Shown here one piece after another: positions 42,140 to 52,001 of a stretch of 64,000 nt of DNA. Made by a program: the position numbers and the translations under genes. How positions within the stretch are numbered: position 1 is the stretch's first letter; each line of letters begins with the position of its first letter. The notes under the pieces were generated by a model. The model was not told where the DNA came from. It was given only the letters and a program-made list of their open reading frames with translations, and made no database searches. Origin of the DNA: CAWKMN01 sp963850765 (GTDB lineage: Bacteria > Chloroflexota > Anaerolineae > Aggregatilineales > Aggregatilineaceae); assembly GCA_963850765.1 (NCBI GenBank), contig CAWKMN010000003.1, positions 744,001 to 808,000 on the forward strand. The letters are read 5' to 3'.

Positions 42140-43243
42140 ATGAAGCTCGCCCTGGTGCATGACTGGCTGAACCAGATCGGCGGCGCGGAAGACGTGCTGG
42201 CGCATCTGGTTGATCGCTACCCTGACGCACCCGTTTATACCAGCATGTACGCGCCCGATCTCATGCCCGCCGCCTACCGCACCTGGGATATTCGCACCAC
42301 GTGGATGGACCGTCTGCCCGGCATTCACGAGCATCACCAGCGCTATCTGCCGCTGTACCCGCTGGCGTGGCAGGGTGTGGATCTGTCCGGTTATGACGTG
42401 GTGTTGAGCAACAAGAGCGGCTTCTGCCACGGCGTCCGCACGGGACTGGATACGCTGCATATCTGTTATTGCCTGACTCCCACGCGCTACGTGTGGAATC
42501 TGGGGCCGTACCTGGACCGCGAGAACTTTGGCCGGAACGTGCGGCTTGCGGCGCGGATCGTGTCGCGGCTGTTCCGCCGGTGGGATTATGCGGCGGCGCA
42601 GCGGGTCGATCATTTTATCGCCATCAGCAGCGAGATTCAGGCGCGCATCCGGGACTATTATCACCGCGACTCAACGATCATTTATCCCCCGGCCGATACC
42701 GGGCGCTTCGTGCCGTCGTCCACCGTGGAAGATTACTTCTTGATCGTGTCCCGCCTGGTTCCGTACAAGCGGATCGATCTCGCCGTGCAGGCATGCACCC
42801 AGCTTGGACTGCCGCTGCTGATCGGCGGCAAAGGGCGCGACCACGCGCGGCTTGAAGCGATGGCCGGCCCGACGGTGCAGTTCCTCGGCTATGTGCCCGA
42901 CGAGGACCTGCCGGACCTGTTTGCGCGCTGCCGGGCGTTCATCTTCCCCGGCCTGGAGGATTTTGGGATTACCCCTATCCAGGCACAGGCCGCCGGCCGG
43001 CCCGTGATCGCCTTCCGGGGCGGCGGCGCGCTGGATACCGTCATCCCCGGCAAGACCGGCCAGTTCTTCGAGGAGCAGACCGTCGAGTCGCTTATGCAGG
43101 CGCTCCAATCCTTCGATCCCACCTGTTACGATCCGACCGTGCTGCGCGCCCATGCTCTGCAGTTTGACTCGGCCGTTTTCCATCAGGCGATCGCGGCTTA
43201 TGTCGAGCGCGCCTGGGACCAACGCCCACCGCGCGCCGTCTGA
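42140..43243 (+). CDS. Family 4 glycosyltransferase
   Basis: 367 residues. ALVHDWLNQIGGAEDVLAHL is the GT-B N-terminal signature (GGAE); VDHFIAISSEIQARIRDYY, YFLIVSRLVPYKRIDLAVQA (K/R of the donor site), CRAFIFPGLEDFGITPIQAQ (the EDFG motif), AAGRPVIAFRGGGALDTVIP and GKTGQFFEEQTVES. It transfers a sugar from a nucleotide donor, with donor and acceptor unknown. It follows rnhB by six bases and ends the glycan run. No TM helix, so cytoplasmic or membrane-peripheral. Confidence 0.9.
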   Translation: MKLALVHDWLNQIGGAEDVLAHLVDRYPDAPVYTSMYAPDLMPAAYRTWDIRTTWMDRLPGIHEHHQRYLPLYPLAWQGVDLSGYDVVLSNKSGFCHGVRTGLDTLHICYCLTPTRYVWNLGPYLDRENFGRNVRLAARIVSRLFRRWDYAAAQRVDHFIAISSEIQARIRDYYHRDSTIIYPPADTGRFVPSSTVEDYFLIVSRLVPYKRIDLAVQACTQLGLPLLIGGKGRDHARLEAMAGPTVQFLGYVPDEDLPDLFARCRAFIFPGLEDFGITPIQAQAAGRPVIAFRGGGALDTVIPGKTGQFFEEQTVESLMQALQSFDPTCYDPTVLRAHALQFDSAVFHQAIAAYVERAWDQRPPRAV

Positions 43244-43283
43244 CCGTAGGTGAGCCGCCTTTCCACGCTGCTTACGCCTGCGT

Positions 43284-43289
43284 TATAAT
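43284..43289 (+). promoter_or_regulatory. -10 element before moxR
   Basis: TATAAT at 43284-43289 in the 166-base gap between the glycosyltransferase and moxR; TTCCAC 17 bases upstream is a poor -35. A leader of about 120 bases would result. Confidence 0.4.
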
Positions 43290-43409
43290 CTCATGAGCTT
43301 ACCGGGTGAAGTTACAGCCGTAAAACGCTGCGAATCTTTATTAATATCACAGGGATGCATCTTGCCGCGCGTGTCACGTCCCTGCATAATTCAGAGGTAG
43401 TGAAGACCC

Positions 43410-44366
43410 ATGAATATCGCCCAATCCGTTGCCGAGCGCATCATCGAGAATGTCTCGCAGGTGATCATCGGCAAACGTAATGAAATCCGGCATACGGTCC
43501 TGGGACTGCTCTGCCAGGGCCACATTCTGATCGAAGATGTGCCCGGCGTTGGCAAAACCATGCTGGCGCGCGCACTGGCGCGCTCGATCGGCGCATCGTT
43601 CAGCCGCATCCAGTTCACACCCGATATGCTGCCCTCGGACGTGACCGGCGTCTCGGTGTTTAACCAGAGCACGCGCGAATTTGAATTCCGCCCCGGCCCG
43701 ATCATGTCGCAGATCGTGCTCACCGATGAGATCAACCGAGCCACGCCCAAGACGCAGTCGGCACTGCTCGAAGCGATGGAAGAACACCAAATCACGGTGG
43801 ACGGCCACACCTACGCGCTGGACGATCCCTTCCTGGTGATCGCCACGCAGAACCCGATCGAATACGAAGGTACCTTCCCGCTGCCCGAAGCACAGTTGGA
43901 TCGGTTTATGCTGCGCATCCGGCTGGGCTATCCCACCCCGCAGGAAGAAGTCGCCATGCTGGACTCGCAGCAGTACCAGCACCCGCTGATCGGCATCACC
44001 CAGGTGGTATCGGTGGAGGAACTGCTGGCCGCGCAGCGCGCCGTCCGGGAGATCTATCTCAACCAGGACATCAAGAACTACATCGTTAACCTTGTCACCA
44101 TGTCCCGCCAGCACCCAGACGTATATCTGGGGGCCAGCCCGCGCGGGGCCCTGGCGCTCTACCGCACGGCCCAGGCGCGCGCCGCGATTGTCGGCCGCGA
44201 ATATGTCATTCCCGACGACGTGAAAGCCCTGGCCGAGTCCACCCTGGCGCACCGCATCATCGTGGGTCCGAACGCCCGTATCAAGGATGTCTCGTCGAGC
44301 GCGATTGTCCAGACCATCATGAATATGGTCCCGGTGCCCGGCGCGACTATCGGCACCCGCTACTGA
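43410..44366 (+). CDS. MoxR family AAA+ ATPase
   Basis: 318 residues. Walker A HILIEDVPGVGKTMLARALA, Walker B QIVLTDEINRATPKTQSALL, then VIATQNPIEYEGTFPLPEAQ (sensor 1), LDRFMLRIRLGYPTPQEEV and SPRGALALYRTAQARAAI (sensor 2). MoxR ATPases act as chaperones for maturation of enzyme complexes, often with VWA or DUF58 partners. A DUF58 gene follows nine bases later, the classic pairing. Cytoplasmic. The target cannot be named. Confidence 0.93.
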   Translation: MNIAQSVAERIIENVSQVIIGKRNEIRHTVLGLLCQGHILIEDVPGVGKTMLARALARSIGASFSRIQFTPDMLPSDVTGVSVFNQSTREFEFRPGPIMSQIVLTDEINRATPKTQSALLEAMEEHQITVDGHTYALDDPFLVIATQNPIEYEGTFPLPEAQLDRFMLRIRLGYPTPQEEVAMLDSQQYQHPLIGITQVVSVEELLAAQRAVREIYLNQDIKNYIVNLVTMSRQHPDVYLGASPRGALALYRTAQARAAIVGREYVIPDDVKALAESTLAHRIIVGPNARIKDVSSSAIVQTIMNMVPVPGATIGTRY

Positions 44367-44374
44367 CGCGTATC

Positions 44375-45688
44375 ATGCCAAACCGTCGCAACGTCTTCTA
44401 CAGCCTGATCATCTTCTGCCTCGTGCTGGGCGTGGTGAGCGAGCGCACGTTTTTTTTCAGCCTGGCCTATGCCCTCGGCGCGGTGCTGATCGGCTCGTTT
44501 CTCTGGTCGTGGACGGCGGTGAATTGGGTAGCGATTTCGCGCAACACCCAGGCGCGGCGGGCGCAGGTGGGGCGCACGCTGGATGAGCTTTTCATGGTGC
44601 GCAATACCGGCCTGCTGCCGAAACTGTGGCTCGAAATCCGCGATCATTCCACGCTGCCCAACCACAACGCCAGCCACGTGGTGCCGACGCTCGGTCCCCG
44701 CCGCCATTACCGCTGGGAAGCGCACACCGTCTGCACGCGGCGCGGCGAATATACGCTCGGCCCGATGACGATTGTCAGCGGCGACCCGTTTGGGCTGTTC
44801 CAGTTCCCGCGCCAGATCCCGGCCATGTCCAGCATTATCGTGTACCCGCCGACCGTCCCGATCCACCGTTTCGCCGCGCCGGTCGGCACGCTGTCCGGCG
44901 GCGAGTCGGTGCGGCGGCGCGCGCACTTCGTCACGACCAATGCGGCCGGCATCCGCGAATACCAGCCCGGCGACAGCTTTAACCGGATTCACTGGCGCAG
45001 CACCGCCCGCCGCGATCGCCTGCTCGTCAAGGAATTTGAACTGGATCCCCTGGCCGACGTCTGGATTTTCCTGGATCTCTCCCGCGAGTCGCTGGTCGAA
45101 CGGCCGCAGGCGCGTGCGATCAACGGGCCGATCTTCACGCCAAACCCCAACCTGCCGCCCTCGACCGAGGAATACGGCGTCACGCTGGCAGCGTCGCTGG
45201 CGCAGTATTTTGTCAACAAGGGCCGCGCGCTCGGATTCGTGACCTATTCACCCTACCGCGAGATCGTGCAGCCGGATCGCGGGCCGCGCCAGCTTACGCG
45301 CATTCTGGAGATTCTCGCCATCGCGCGCAGCGAGTCCGATCTGTCGCTGCGACAAATGCTGGCGCTTGAAACGAACACCCTCGGGCGCGGAATCACCGCG
45401 GTCATCGTCACCGCGTCGCAGGATCCCGGCTGGGCAGCCGAAGCGCACACGCTTTCGCGGCGCGGCATTCGCGTGATCTGCGTGTTGGTCGATCCGCACA
45501 GTTTTGGCGCGCCCAGCCCATACGGCGGACAGCCTGTTCATGGTGCGCCCAGCGCACCGCCGGTTCATGCCACTTCTTTTCGAGAGATGGTCGAGGCCGC
45601 CGGTGCGGTTGTGTATGTGATCCACCAGGACGACGACCTGACCGCCGCCCTGAGCTACCTCGCCGGGCTGAAGACCCGCACCTTCTGA
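44375..45688 (+). CDS. DUF58 family membrane-anchored protein
   Basis: 437 residues. Two TM segments near the N-terminus (NVFYSLIIFCLVLGVVS and FSLAYALGAVLIGSFLW), then ARRAQVGRTLDELFMVRN and the DUF58 signature IREYQPGDSFNRIHWRSTA. A vWA-like tail follows: DVWIFLDLSRESLV (MIDAS-like DxSxx), ARSESDLSLRQML and RGITAVIVTASQDPGW. With MoxR it forms a common gene pair. The partner enzyme complex is unknown. Confidence 0.9.
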   Translation: MPNRRNVFYSLIIFCLVLGVVSERTFFFSLAYALGAVLIGSFLWSWTAVNWVAISRNTQARRAQVGRTLDELFMVRNTGLLPKLWLEIRDHSTLPNHNASHVVPTLGPRRHYRWEAHTVCTRRGEYTLGPMTIVSGDPFGLFQFPRQIPAMSSIIVYPPTVPIHRFAAPVGTLSGGESVRRRAHFVTTNAAGIREYQPGDSFNRIHWRSTARRDRLLVKEFELDPLADVWIFLDLSRESLVERPQARAINGPIFTPNPNLPPSTEEYGVTLAASLAQYFVNKGRALGFVTYSPYREIVQPDRGPRQLTRILEILAIARSESDLSLRQMLALETNTLGRGITAVIVTASQDPGWAAEAHTLSRRGIRVICVLVDPHSFGAPSPYGGQPVHGAPSAPPVHATSFREMVEAAGAVVYVIHQDDDLTAALSYLAGLKTRTF

Positions 45689-45698
45689 AAGAGGATCT

Positions 45699-47280
45699 GT
45701 GCCTACCGACCGGCTCCGCACCCGTTTTTTGTATCTGGCCGTGTTCACCGGCGGCATGACGACGCTGGCCGTCGAGCTTTCGGCATCGCGCCTGCTGGGG
45801 AGCATTTTCGGCACCAGCAACATCGTCTGGGCCAATATCATCGGCCTGATCCTGATCTATCTCACCCTTGGCTATTTTATCGGCGGGCGGTTGGCGGATC
45901 GCTCGCCGCACTTCACCACCTTTTACCGCGTCATCACCTGGGCGGCATTCTTCAGCGGATTGGTGCCGCTGATCGCTCACCCGATTTTGAGCGCCGCTGC
46001 CAGCGCCGTGCAGGACTTCGACGCCGCCGTGACGGTCGGATCGTTTGTCAGCGTGCTGGTGCTGTTCTCGGTGCCCATTACGCTGCTCGGCTTCGTCTCT
46101 CCATTTTCGATCCGGCTGGCGCTGCTCAACGTGGAGGACGCCGGGCGGACCACCGGGCAGATGTACGCCGTTTCGACTCTGGGCAGCATTATCGGCAACT
46201 TCACGCCCGTGCTGCTGCTGATCCCGCAGGTAGGCACCGCGCGCACCTTTCTGATCTTTGCCGGGATCCTGATGGCTGTCGGGCTGATCGGGCTGGCGCT
46301 CTATGACCGGCGCGCCGCGCTCCGGCTGTTGTGGATGCCGCTGGTGCTGATCGTGCTGGCAGTGGTGGCGCTGCGCGGGCCGCTGCGCCCGCCTCCCTCG
46401 GATATGACGCTCATCTACGAAAAGGAATCGGCCTATAACCTCGTCCAGGTGGTCGAAGACGAGGACGGCTACCGCTACCTGCTGCTCAACGAGGGCCAGG
46501 GCATTCACTCGCAGTGGCATCCCACCGAGATTTATTACGAGCGCACCTGGGATTTTTTCCTGGCCGGGCCATACTTCAACGCGCCGCCCTACCATCCGGC
46601 ACAGGTGGAGCGCATCGCGATCATCGGGCTGGCTGCCGGGACGATCGCACAGCAGTACAACGCGGTATATCCAGGCATCCCCATGGACGGCATCGAGATC
46701 GACCCCGCCATTGTCGAGGCCGGGCGGCGCTTTATGGGCATGACCATGCCCAACCTGAACGTGATCGTCGAGGATGGGCGCTTCGGGCTGAACCAGATCG
46801 GCAAGGAGTACACGTTGATCGGCGTGGATGCCTACCGCGTGCCGTATGTGCCCTGGCACATGACGACCGTCGAGTTTTTCAAGGAAGTGCGCGATCACCT
46901 GAGCGACGACGGTGTGCTGACCATCAACGTGGGGCGCACCCAATCGGATCGCCGCCTGATCGAAGCGATGACGCGCACCCTGCTGGACGTGTTCCCGACG
47001 GTCCACACCATGGATGTGCCCAATTCCTACAACACGATTCTGGTAGCGACGCGCCAGCCGACGACGCCGGACAACCTCCGCCTGAACCTGGCCGCACTGC
47101 CCGCCGACGTCGCATCCTGTCTTGCGGCAGGTCTTGCAGGTCGCCAGCGACTCGATCCGGCCGACGACCGCCTCGGATGTGCGCTTCACCGACGATCACG
47201 CCCCGGTCGAGGCGATGGTCGATGCGATGGTGATCGAATTCATGCTGCACGGCGGCCTTAACGAGCTGGACGATGACTGA
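45699..47280 (+). CDS. Fused polytopic membrane/spermidine-synthase-like protein (frameshifted near 47118)
   Basis: N-terminal ~210 residues hold about six TM helices (YLAVFTGGMTTLAVELSASR, ANIIGLILIYLTLGYFIGGR, FVSVLVLFSVPITLLGFVSP). The remaining part is a Rossmann domain like spermidine synthase (IAIIGLAAGTIAQQYNAVYP, DGIEIDPAIVEAGRRFMGMT, IGVDAYRVPYVPWHMTTVEF). Near 47118 the frame breaks: one base removed from TCCTGTCTT gives VLRQVLQVASDSIRPTTASD and the expected C-terminus (DVRFTDDHAPVEAMVDAMV), stopping at 47278-47280. Without correction the last ~55 residues are a nonsense frame. Amine transfer activity is unproven. The end overlaps the next ATG. Confidence 0.8.
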
Positions 47281-48017
47281 GGTTCCGGTGAATCACGACA
47301 CGTCTTCGGCGGACCTTCCGCGCTGGCTGATCGCCCTGTTTCGTTATGTCCTGGCGGGGACGCTGCCGGTCTTCCTGGTGCTGACCGGAGTCCGGTTCGT
47401 GACCACCGAAGCCTTTCTGAAGCTGGAATATCAGCGGCCGGGTTTTCCTGAGGATCGGTACGGCTTCAGCCAGGAAGACCGCCTGCATTATGCGCCCTAC
47501 GCGGTGGAGTATTTGAAGAATGACGCCGGAATCGAATATCTGGGCGATCTGACCTTCGAGAACGGGGAGCCGCTGTTCCGCGCCAGAGAACTCGGCCACA
47601 TGGAAGATGTCAAGGTGGTGATGCGCGCGGCGCTGCGCGTCCATACCGCGCTGACGCTGCGTGCTGGCGACCATCGTGCTGATCCTGGCATGGAGGCGCG
47701 AGACGCGGGCGGCGCTGCGGGCCGGGTTGATCGCGGGCGGCGCGCTCACCATCACGATCATCATCACCCTGGTGGTGCTGATCTTCGCCAGTTGGGATTT
47801 TTTCTTCGACGGCTTCCACGGGATTTTCTTCGAGGGCGATTCCTGGCAGTTCAGCACCAGTGACACCCTGATCCGCCTGTTCCCGGAGCAGTTCTGGTTC
47901 GACGCGGCGATGATCATCGGGCTGTTCACGGTGATCGGCGCATTCGCAGCGATCCTGATCGCATTCACCTGGGACCGCCGTGATGCTCAAGAAGAAAAGA
48001 GTGTAGGGGCGGGCTAA
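47273..48017 (+). CDS. TIGR01906 family integral membrane protein (frameshifted near 47661)
   Basis: The N-terminal frame (MTEVPVNHDTSSADLP, YVLAGTLPVFLVLTGVRFV, GFSQEDRLHYAPYAVEYLKN, ELGHMEDVKVVMRAALRV) gives one TM helix and the EDRL/HM(E)DVK region of TIGR01906. The next frame gives three more TM segments (LATIVLILAWRRETR, LTITIIITLVVLIFASWDFF, AMIIGLFTVIGAFAAILIAF) and the FHGIFFEGDSWQF motif. A one-base correction in CTGCGTGCTGGCG joins them; about 248 residues result. The start overlaps the speE-like stop. The last four codons and the stop lie within a REP-like hairpin (48003-48029). Confidence 0.75.
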
Positions 48018-48029
48018 CAAGCCCGCCCT
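48003..48029. repeat. REP-like hairpin at the 3' end of the TIGR01906 gene
   Basis: GGGCGGGCT-AACA-AGCCCGCCC (48007-48028) is a perfect 9-bp stem with a 4-base loop, preceded by GTAG. It encodes the end of the upstream gene and supplies its stop. The hairpin could also act as a terminator or stabilise the 3' end. The GTAGGGGCG start matches related repeats elsewhere in this window. Confidence 0.7.
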
Positions 48030-48054
48030 GGACAGAGCAAGCTCACGCCCTTAG

Positions 48055-49269
48055 TTACGCCCCGAACTTCTCCAAACGCCGGGCATGCGCCAGCGCCAGC
48101 GGCATCAGGTCGGTGGCCGGGAACTGCCCCAGCGCGCCGCATATGCACTCACGCTCCCCGAACGCCTGCGCGCGATCGGTCATGTGCGTGCCCGGAGCCC
48201 ACAGCAGCGTCGGGACCGGATGCCATGAGTGTGCCTTGTAGGTCGCGGGCGTGGAGTGATCGCCCGTCACGACGACCACATCCGGCTTGAGGTTGAGCAG
48301 GATCGGCAGCGCGGCGTCCACGCCCTCGATCACCTTCACCTTAGCGTCGAAGTTGCCATCTTCGCCCCGGCTGTCGGTGTATTTGATATGGCAGAAAATA
48401 AAGTCGTAGCGATCCCAGATCTCCGCGACCTTGTTGAACTCGTCTTCGGTCGTGTCATGCGCGCCCGTCTCGATCACGTCCATCCCGACCAGCTGCGCCA
48501 CACCCTTGTACATCGGGTAAACGGCCACACACGCCGCCTTGAGCTTGTAGACATCGGCATACTTCGGCAGGCCGGGTTCCATGGCGAAGCCGCGCAGCGT
48601 GCACATATTGGCCGGTTCGTGGCCCTTCAGCCGCTTACGCGCTTCCGCGAGCCACTGGTTGACCAGTTGGGCGGTTTTTTCAGCCGCCGGCTCGTTTGCC
48701 TGAGCGGGGAACGGGGGTACGCCAGTCTTCTGCGGATCGGTATCCGCGATCGCGCCGTGCAGACCTTCGCCGCGCCACACCATCGCAAAACGGTAGTCCT
48801 TGGCGATCTCCACGTCGATCTTCACGCCGGGGATCTGGATGTCCTTCAGCAGCGCGACCCGCTTCGCGCCTTCTTCGGTCGAGATGCGGCCCGCGCGCCG
48901 GTCGGTGATCTCGCCGGCGTCGTTGACGGTGCAGAAATTGCCACGGATCGCCACGTCGCCGGGGTTGACTTGCAGCCCAATGCCGGTCGCTTCGAGCACG
49001 CCGCGCCCGATCTCGTACACAAACGGGTCATAGCCAAACAGGGCCAGGTGTGCCGGCCCGCTGCCGGGCGCGATACCGCGCGTGGCCGGGATGCTCAGGC
49101 CAAGGCTGCCTTCGAGCGCCAGCCGGTCCAGGTTCGGAGTGTGGGCCGCTTCGAGTTCTGTGGGGCCGCCCTGTTCGCGCGGCAGCCCGCCCAGGCCATC
49201 CATCACCAACAGCACAATCTTACCACCCGTCGTGGTCGTCAGGCGGCGCATCAGATCAAAGTCTGCCAT
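48055..49269 (-). CDS. apgM: Cofactor-independent phosphoglycerate mutase, archaeal type
   Basis: 404 residues from ATG 49269, with AGAGGAATT upstream; an in-frame start at 49428 is less likely. Motifs: IVLLVMDGLGGLPREQGG, HTPNLDRLALEG, GIAPGSGPAHLALFGYDP (nucleophile Ser), AIRGNFCTVNDAG, then FIFCHIKYTDSRGEDGNFDA and VVVVTGDHSTPATYKAHSWH (metal His/Asp). It interconverts 3- and 2-phosphoglycerate using two metal ions. This archaeal-type variant is also in some bacteria. It is near gap, pgk and tpiA but on the opposite strand. Confidence 0.93.
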   Translation of the reverse strand: MADFDLMRRLTTTTGGKIVLLVMDGLGGLPREQGGPTELEAAHTPNLDRLALEGSLGLSIPATRGIAPGSGPAHLALFGYDPFVYEIGRGVLEATGIGLQVNPGDVAIRGNFCTVNDAGEITDRRAGRISTEEGAKRVALLKDIQIPGVKIDVEIAKDYRFAMVWRGEGLHGAIADTDPQKTGVPPFPAQANEPAAEKTAQLVNQWLAEARKRLKGHEPANMCTLRGFAMEPGLPKYADVYKLKAACVAVYPMYKGVAQLVGMDVIETGAHDTTEDEFNKVAEIWDRYDFIFCHIKYTDSRGEDGNFDAKVKVIEGVDAALPILLNLKPDVVVVTGDHSTPATYKAHSWHPVPTLLWAPGTHMTDRAQAFGERECICGALGQFPATDLMPLALAHARRLEKFGA

Positions 49270-49482
49270 TTTGAATTCCTCTCTTTTCCAGTTCACAAGC
49301 GCAGTCGCGTTAGTTTTAACACGCCACCGCCAGAAGGCAAAGTGACGGTTGACGGCCAAAGGCGCGCGCAATGATATTTGAAGAAACCCGCTAAACGGGC
49401 TAGAATTTTCCGCCGGATGAGGGAACAAAGTCGGCAGTTTAGACGTTCAGCCTGGCTGGTGATTTAACACAAGGCAAGACGC

Positions 49483-50823
49483 TTGAATCGGCGCTCACAG
49501 CATACCATCATCAAATGGCTGACACCGGGGTTACAGATCAAACGCTGGTTGGCCCTGTTGATGTTTGGGGTTACGGTGCTGGCGATTGGCGTGGCCCAGG
49601 TCATTGTCACCTTGTACCGGACGGTTGATCTCCCTACGCCAGTGTATATTGCGGCGCTGCGGTTTTTGCCGGTATGGGCACGCGTGCTCGTAGCGGCTGC
49701 GGTTGGGCTCGGGGCGATCGTCGTGGCGCTGTACAAACTGAACCGCTCCATCCTGGCCCCGCTGGCGCTCCGGCGGCGCGAATGGCTGGATATGGCCATG
49801 ACGCACAACCGCCGACAGCGCGGTCCCAAAGTGGTGGCCATTGGGGGCGGAACGGGCTTACCCAGTGTCTTGCGCGGCCTCAAGGCTTTTACCAGCCATA
49901 TCACGGCCATCGTCACCGTTGCGGATGACGGGGGCAGTTCCGGCAAACTCCGGCGCGAACTCGGCGTGCTGCCGCCGGGCGATCTGCGTAACAACATCAT
50001 GGCCCTTGCCAACGACGAAGATTTGATGGCGCAGCTTTTCCAGTATCGGTTCGCGAACGGTGGCCTGGAAGGGCACAGTTTCGGCAACCTGTTTCTCACG
50101 GCGCTGGCCAGCATCACCGGCAGCATGGACAAGGCGCTGGCCGAAACGGGCCGCGTGCTGGCGATCGAAGGGTGTGTGCTGCCGGCCACGCTCCACAATG
50201 TCACGCTGGTGGCCGAAGTCTGGGTGCAGGGTGAAGAACAGGCCCGCCGCATTACCGGGGAATCCAACATCCCGCAAGCGGGCGGCAAGATCGAACGCGT
50301 GTTTTTGCAGCCGGACCGGGTGCCGGCTTCTCCCGATGCAATCCGCGCGATCCTGGACGCCGATCTGATCGTGATCGGGCCGGGCAGTCTGTTCACCAGC
50401 ATTCTGCCAACCCTGCTGATCGGCGGCACCGTGGAAGCGATCCGGGCCAGCAGCGCGGTGAAAGTTTATGTGTGTAACGTCGCGACGCAGCGCGGCGAAA
50501 CGGACGGGTTCACCGTCGCCGATCATGTGAAGGTGTTGGAACAGCATATCGGGCAAGGCGTTTTTCAGACCGTGCTGGCGAACAACAGCTATCCCAGCCG
50601 GAACAAGGGCGAGAATACCCATTATGTGCTGCCCTCGACCGATCAGGATCCGGTTCACCAGCGCTATCGCATCCACTGGACCCAACTGGCCGACGTGGAA
50701 CGTCCCTGGCGGCACGACGCCACCCGGTTAGCTCAGTCCCTGCTCAGTGTGTATCATCAGGCCATTCAAACCGCGCCTGTTCATACCGGCATGGCTGGCG
50801 ACCATCCAGCCAGCCTGTCGTAG
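49483..50823 (+). CDS. yvcK: YvcK/CofD family protein with N-terminal membrane segment
   Basis: 446 residues from TTG 49483 (AAGGCAAG upstream); the start is uncertain. The N-terminal ~115 residues contain two TM helices (WLALLMFGVTVLAIGVAQVI, WARVLVAAAVGLGAIVVALY) and a basic stretch. The CofD-like domain follows: VVAIGGGTGLPSVLRGLKAF, VTVADDGGSSGKLRRELG, LPPGDLRNNIMALAND and LIVIGPGSLFTSILPTLL. YvcK binds UDP-GlcNAc in some bacteria and links gluconeogenesis to cell-wall growth. The membrane anchor differs from the soluble B. subtilis form. It precedes gap on the same strand by 75 bases. Confidence 0.88.
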   Translation: MNRRSQHTIIKWLTPGLQIKRWLALLMFGVTVLAIGVAQVIVTLYRTVDLPTPVYIAALRFLPVWARVLVAAAVGLGAIVVALYKLNRSILAPLALRRREWLDMAMTHNRRQRGPKVVAIGGGTGLPSVLRGLKAFTSHITAIVTVADDGGSSGKLRRELGVLPPGDLRNNIMALANDEDLMAQLFQYRFANGGLEGHSFGNLFLTALASITGSMDKALAETGRVLAIEGCVLPATLHNVTLVAEVWVQGEEQARRITGESNIPQAGGKIERVFLQPDRVPASPDAIRAILDADLIVIGPGSLFTSILPTLLIGGTVEAIRASSAVKVYVCNVATQRGETDGFTVADHVKVLEQHIGQGVFQTVLANNSYPSRNKGENTHYVLPSTDQDPVHQRYRIHWTQLADVERPWRHDATRLAQSLLSVYHQAIQTAPVHTGMAGDHPASLS

Positions 50824-50897
50824 ATCAAGTGGGCCGCCCGTGTGTTCGGTCGGCTCGCGACGTATCACTTTCTAACTAACTCAGTAAGGAGAACAAC

Positions 50898-51908
<1,011 letters not shown>

Positions 51909-51939
51909 AGCGCGACCGCCACAACCCGTTGGCAGGTCA

Positions 51940-51972
51940 TGGGGGCACGGGCCACAGCGCCCTGCCCCCATT
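51940..51972 (+). terminator. Hairpin between gap and pgk
   Basis: ATGGGGGCA (51940-51948) and TGCCCCCAT (51964-51972), 15 bases apart, a 9-bp perfect stem followed by TATG without a long T-run. It may be a partial terminator or an mRNA-processing/stability element. Confidence 0.55.
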
Positions 51973-52001
51973 ATGTTGAATCATAAGGAGATTAGGTCAA
52001 A

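Noticed and set aside
45408..47189. Long minus-strand ORF of 593 codons
   Set aside because: It lies antisense to the well-supported DUF58 and speE-like genes. Its composition (runs of Arg, Gln and His) is the usual mirror of GC-rich coding DNA.
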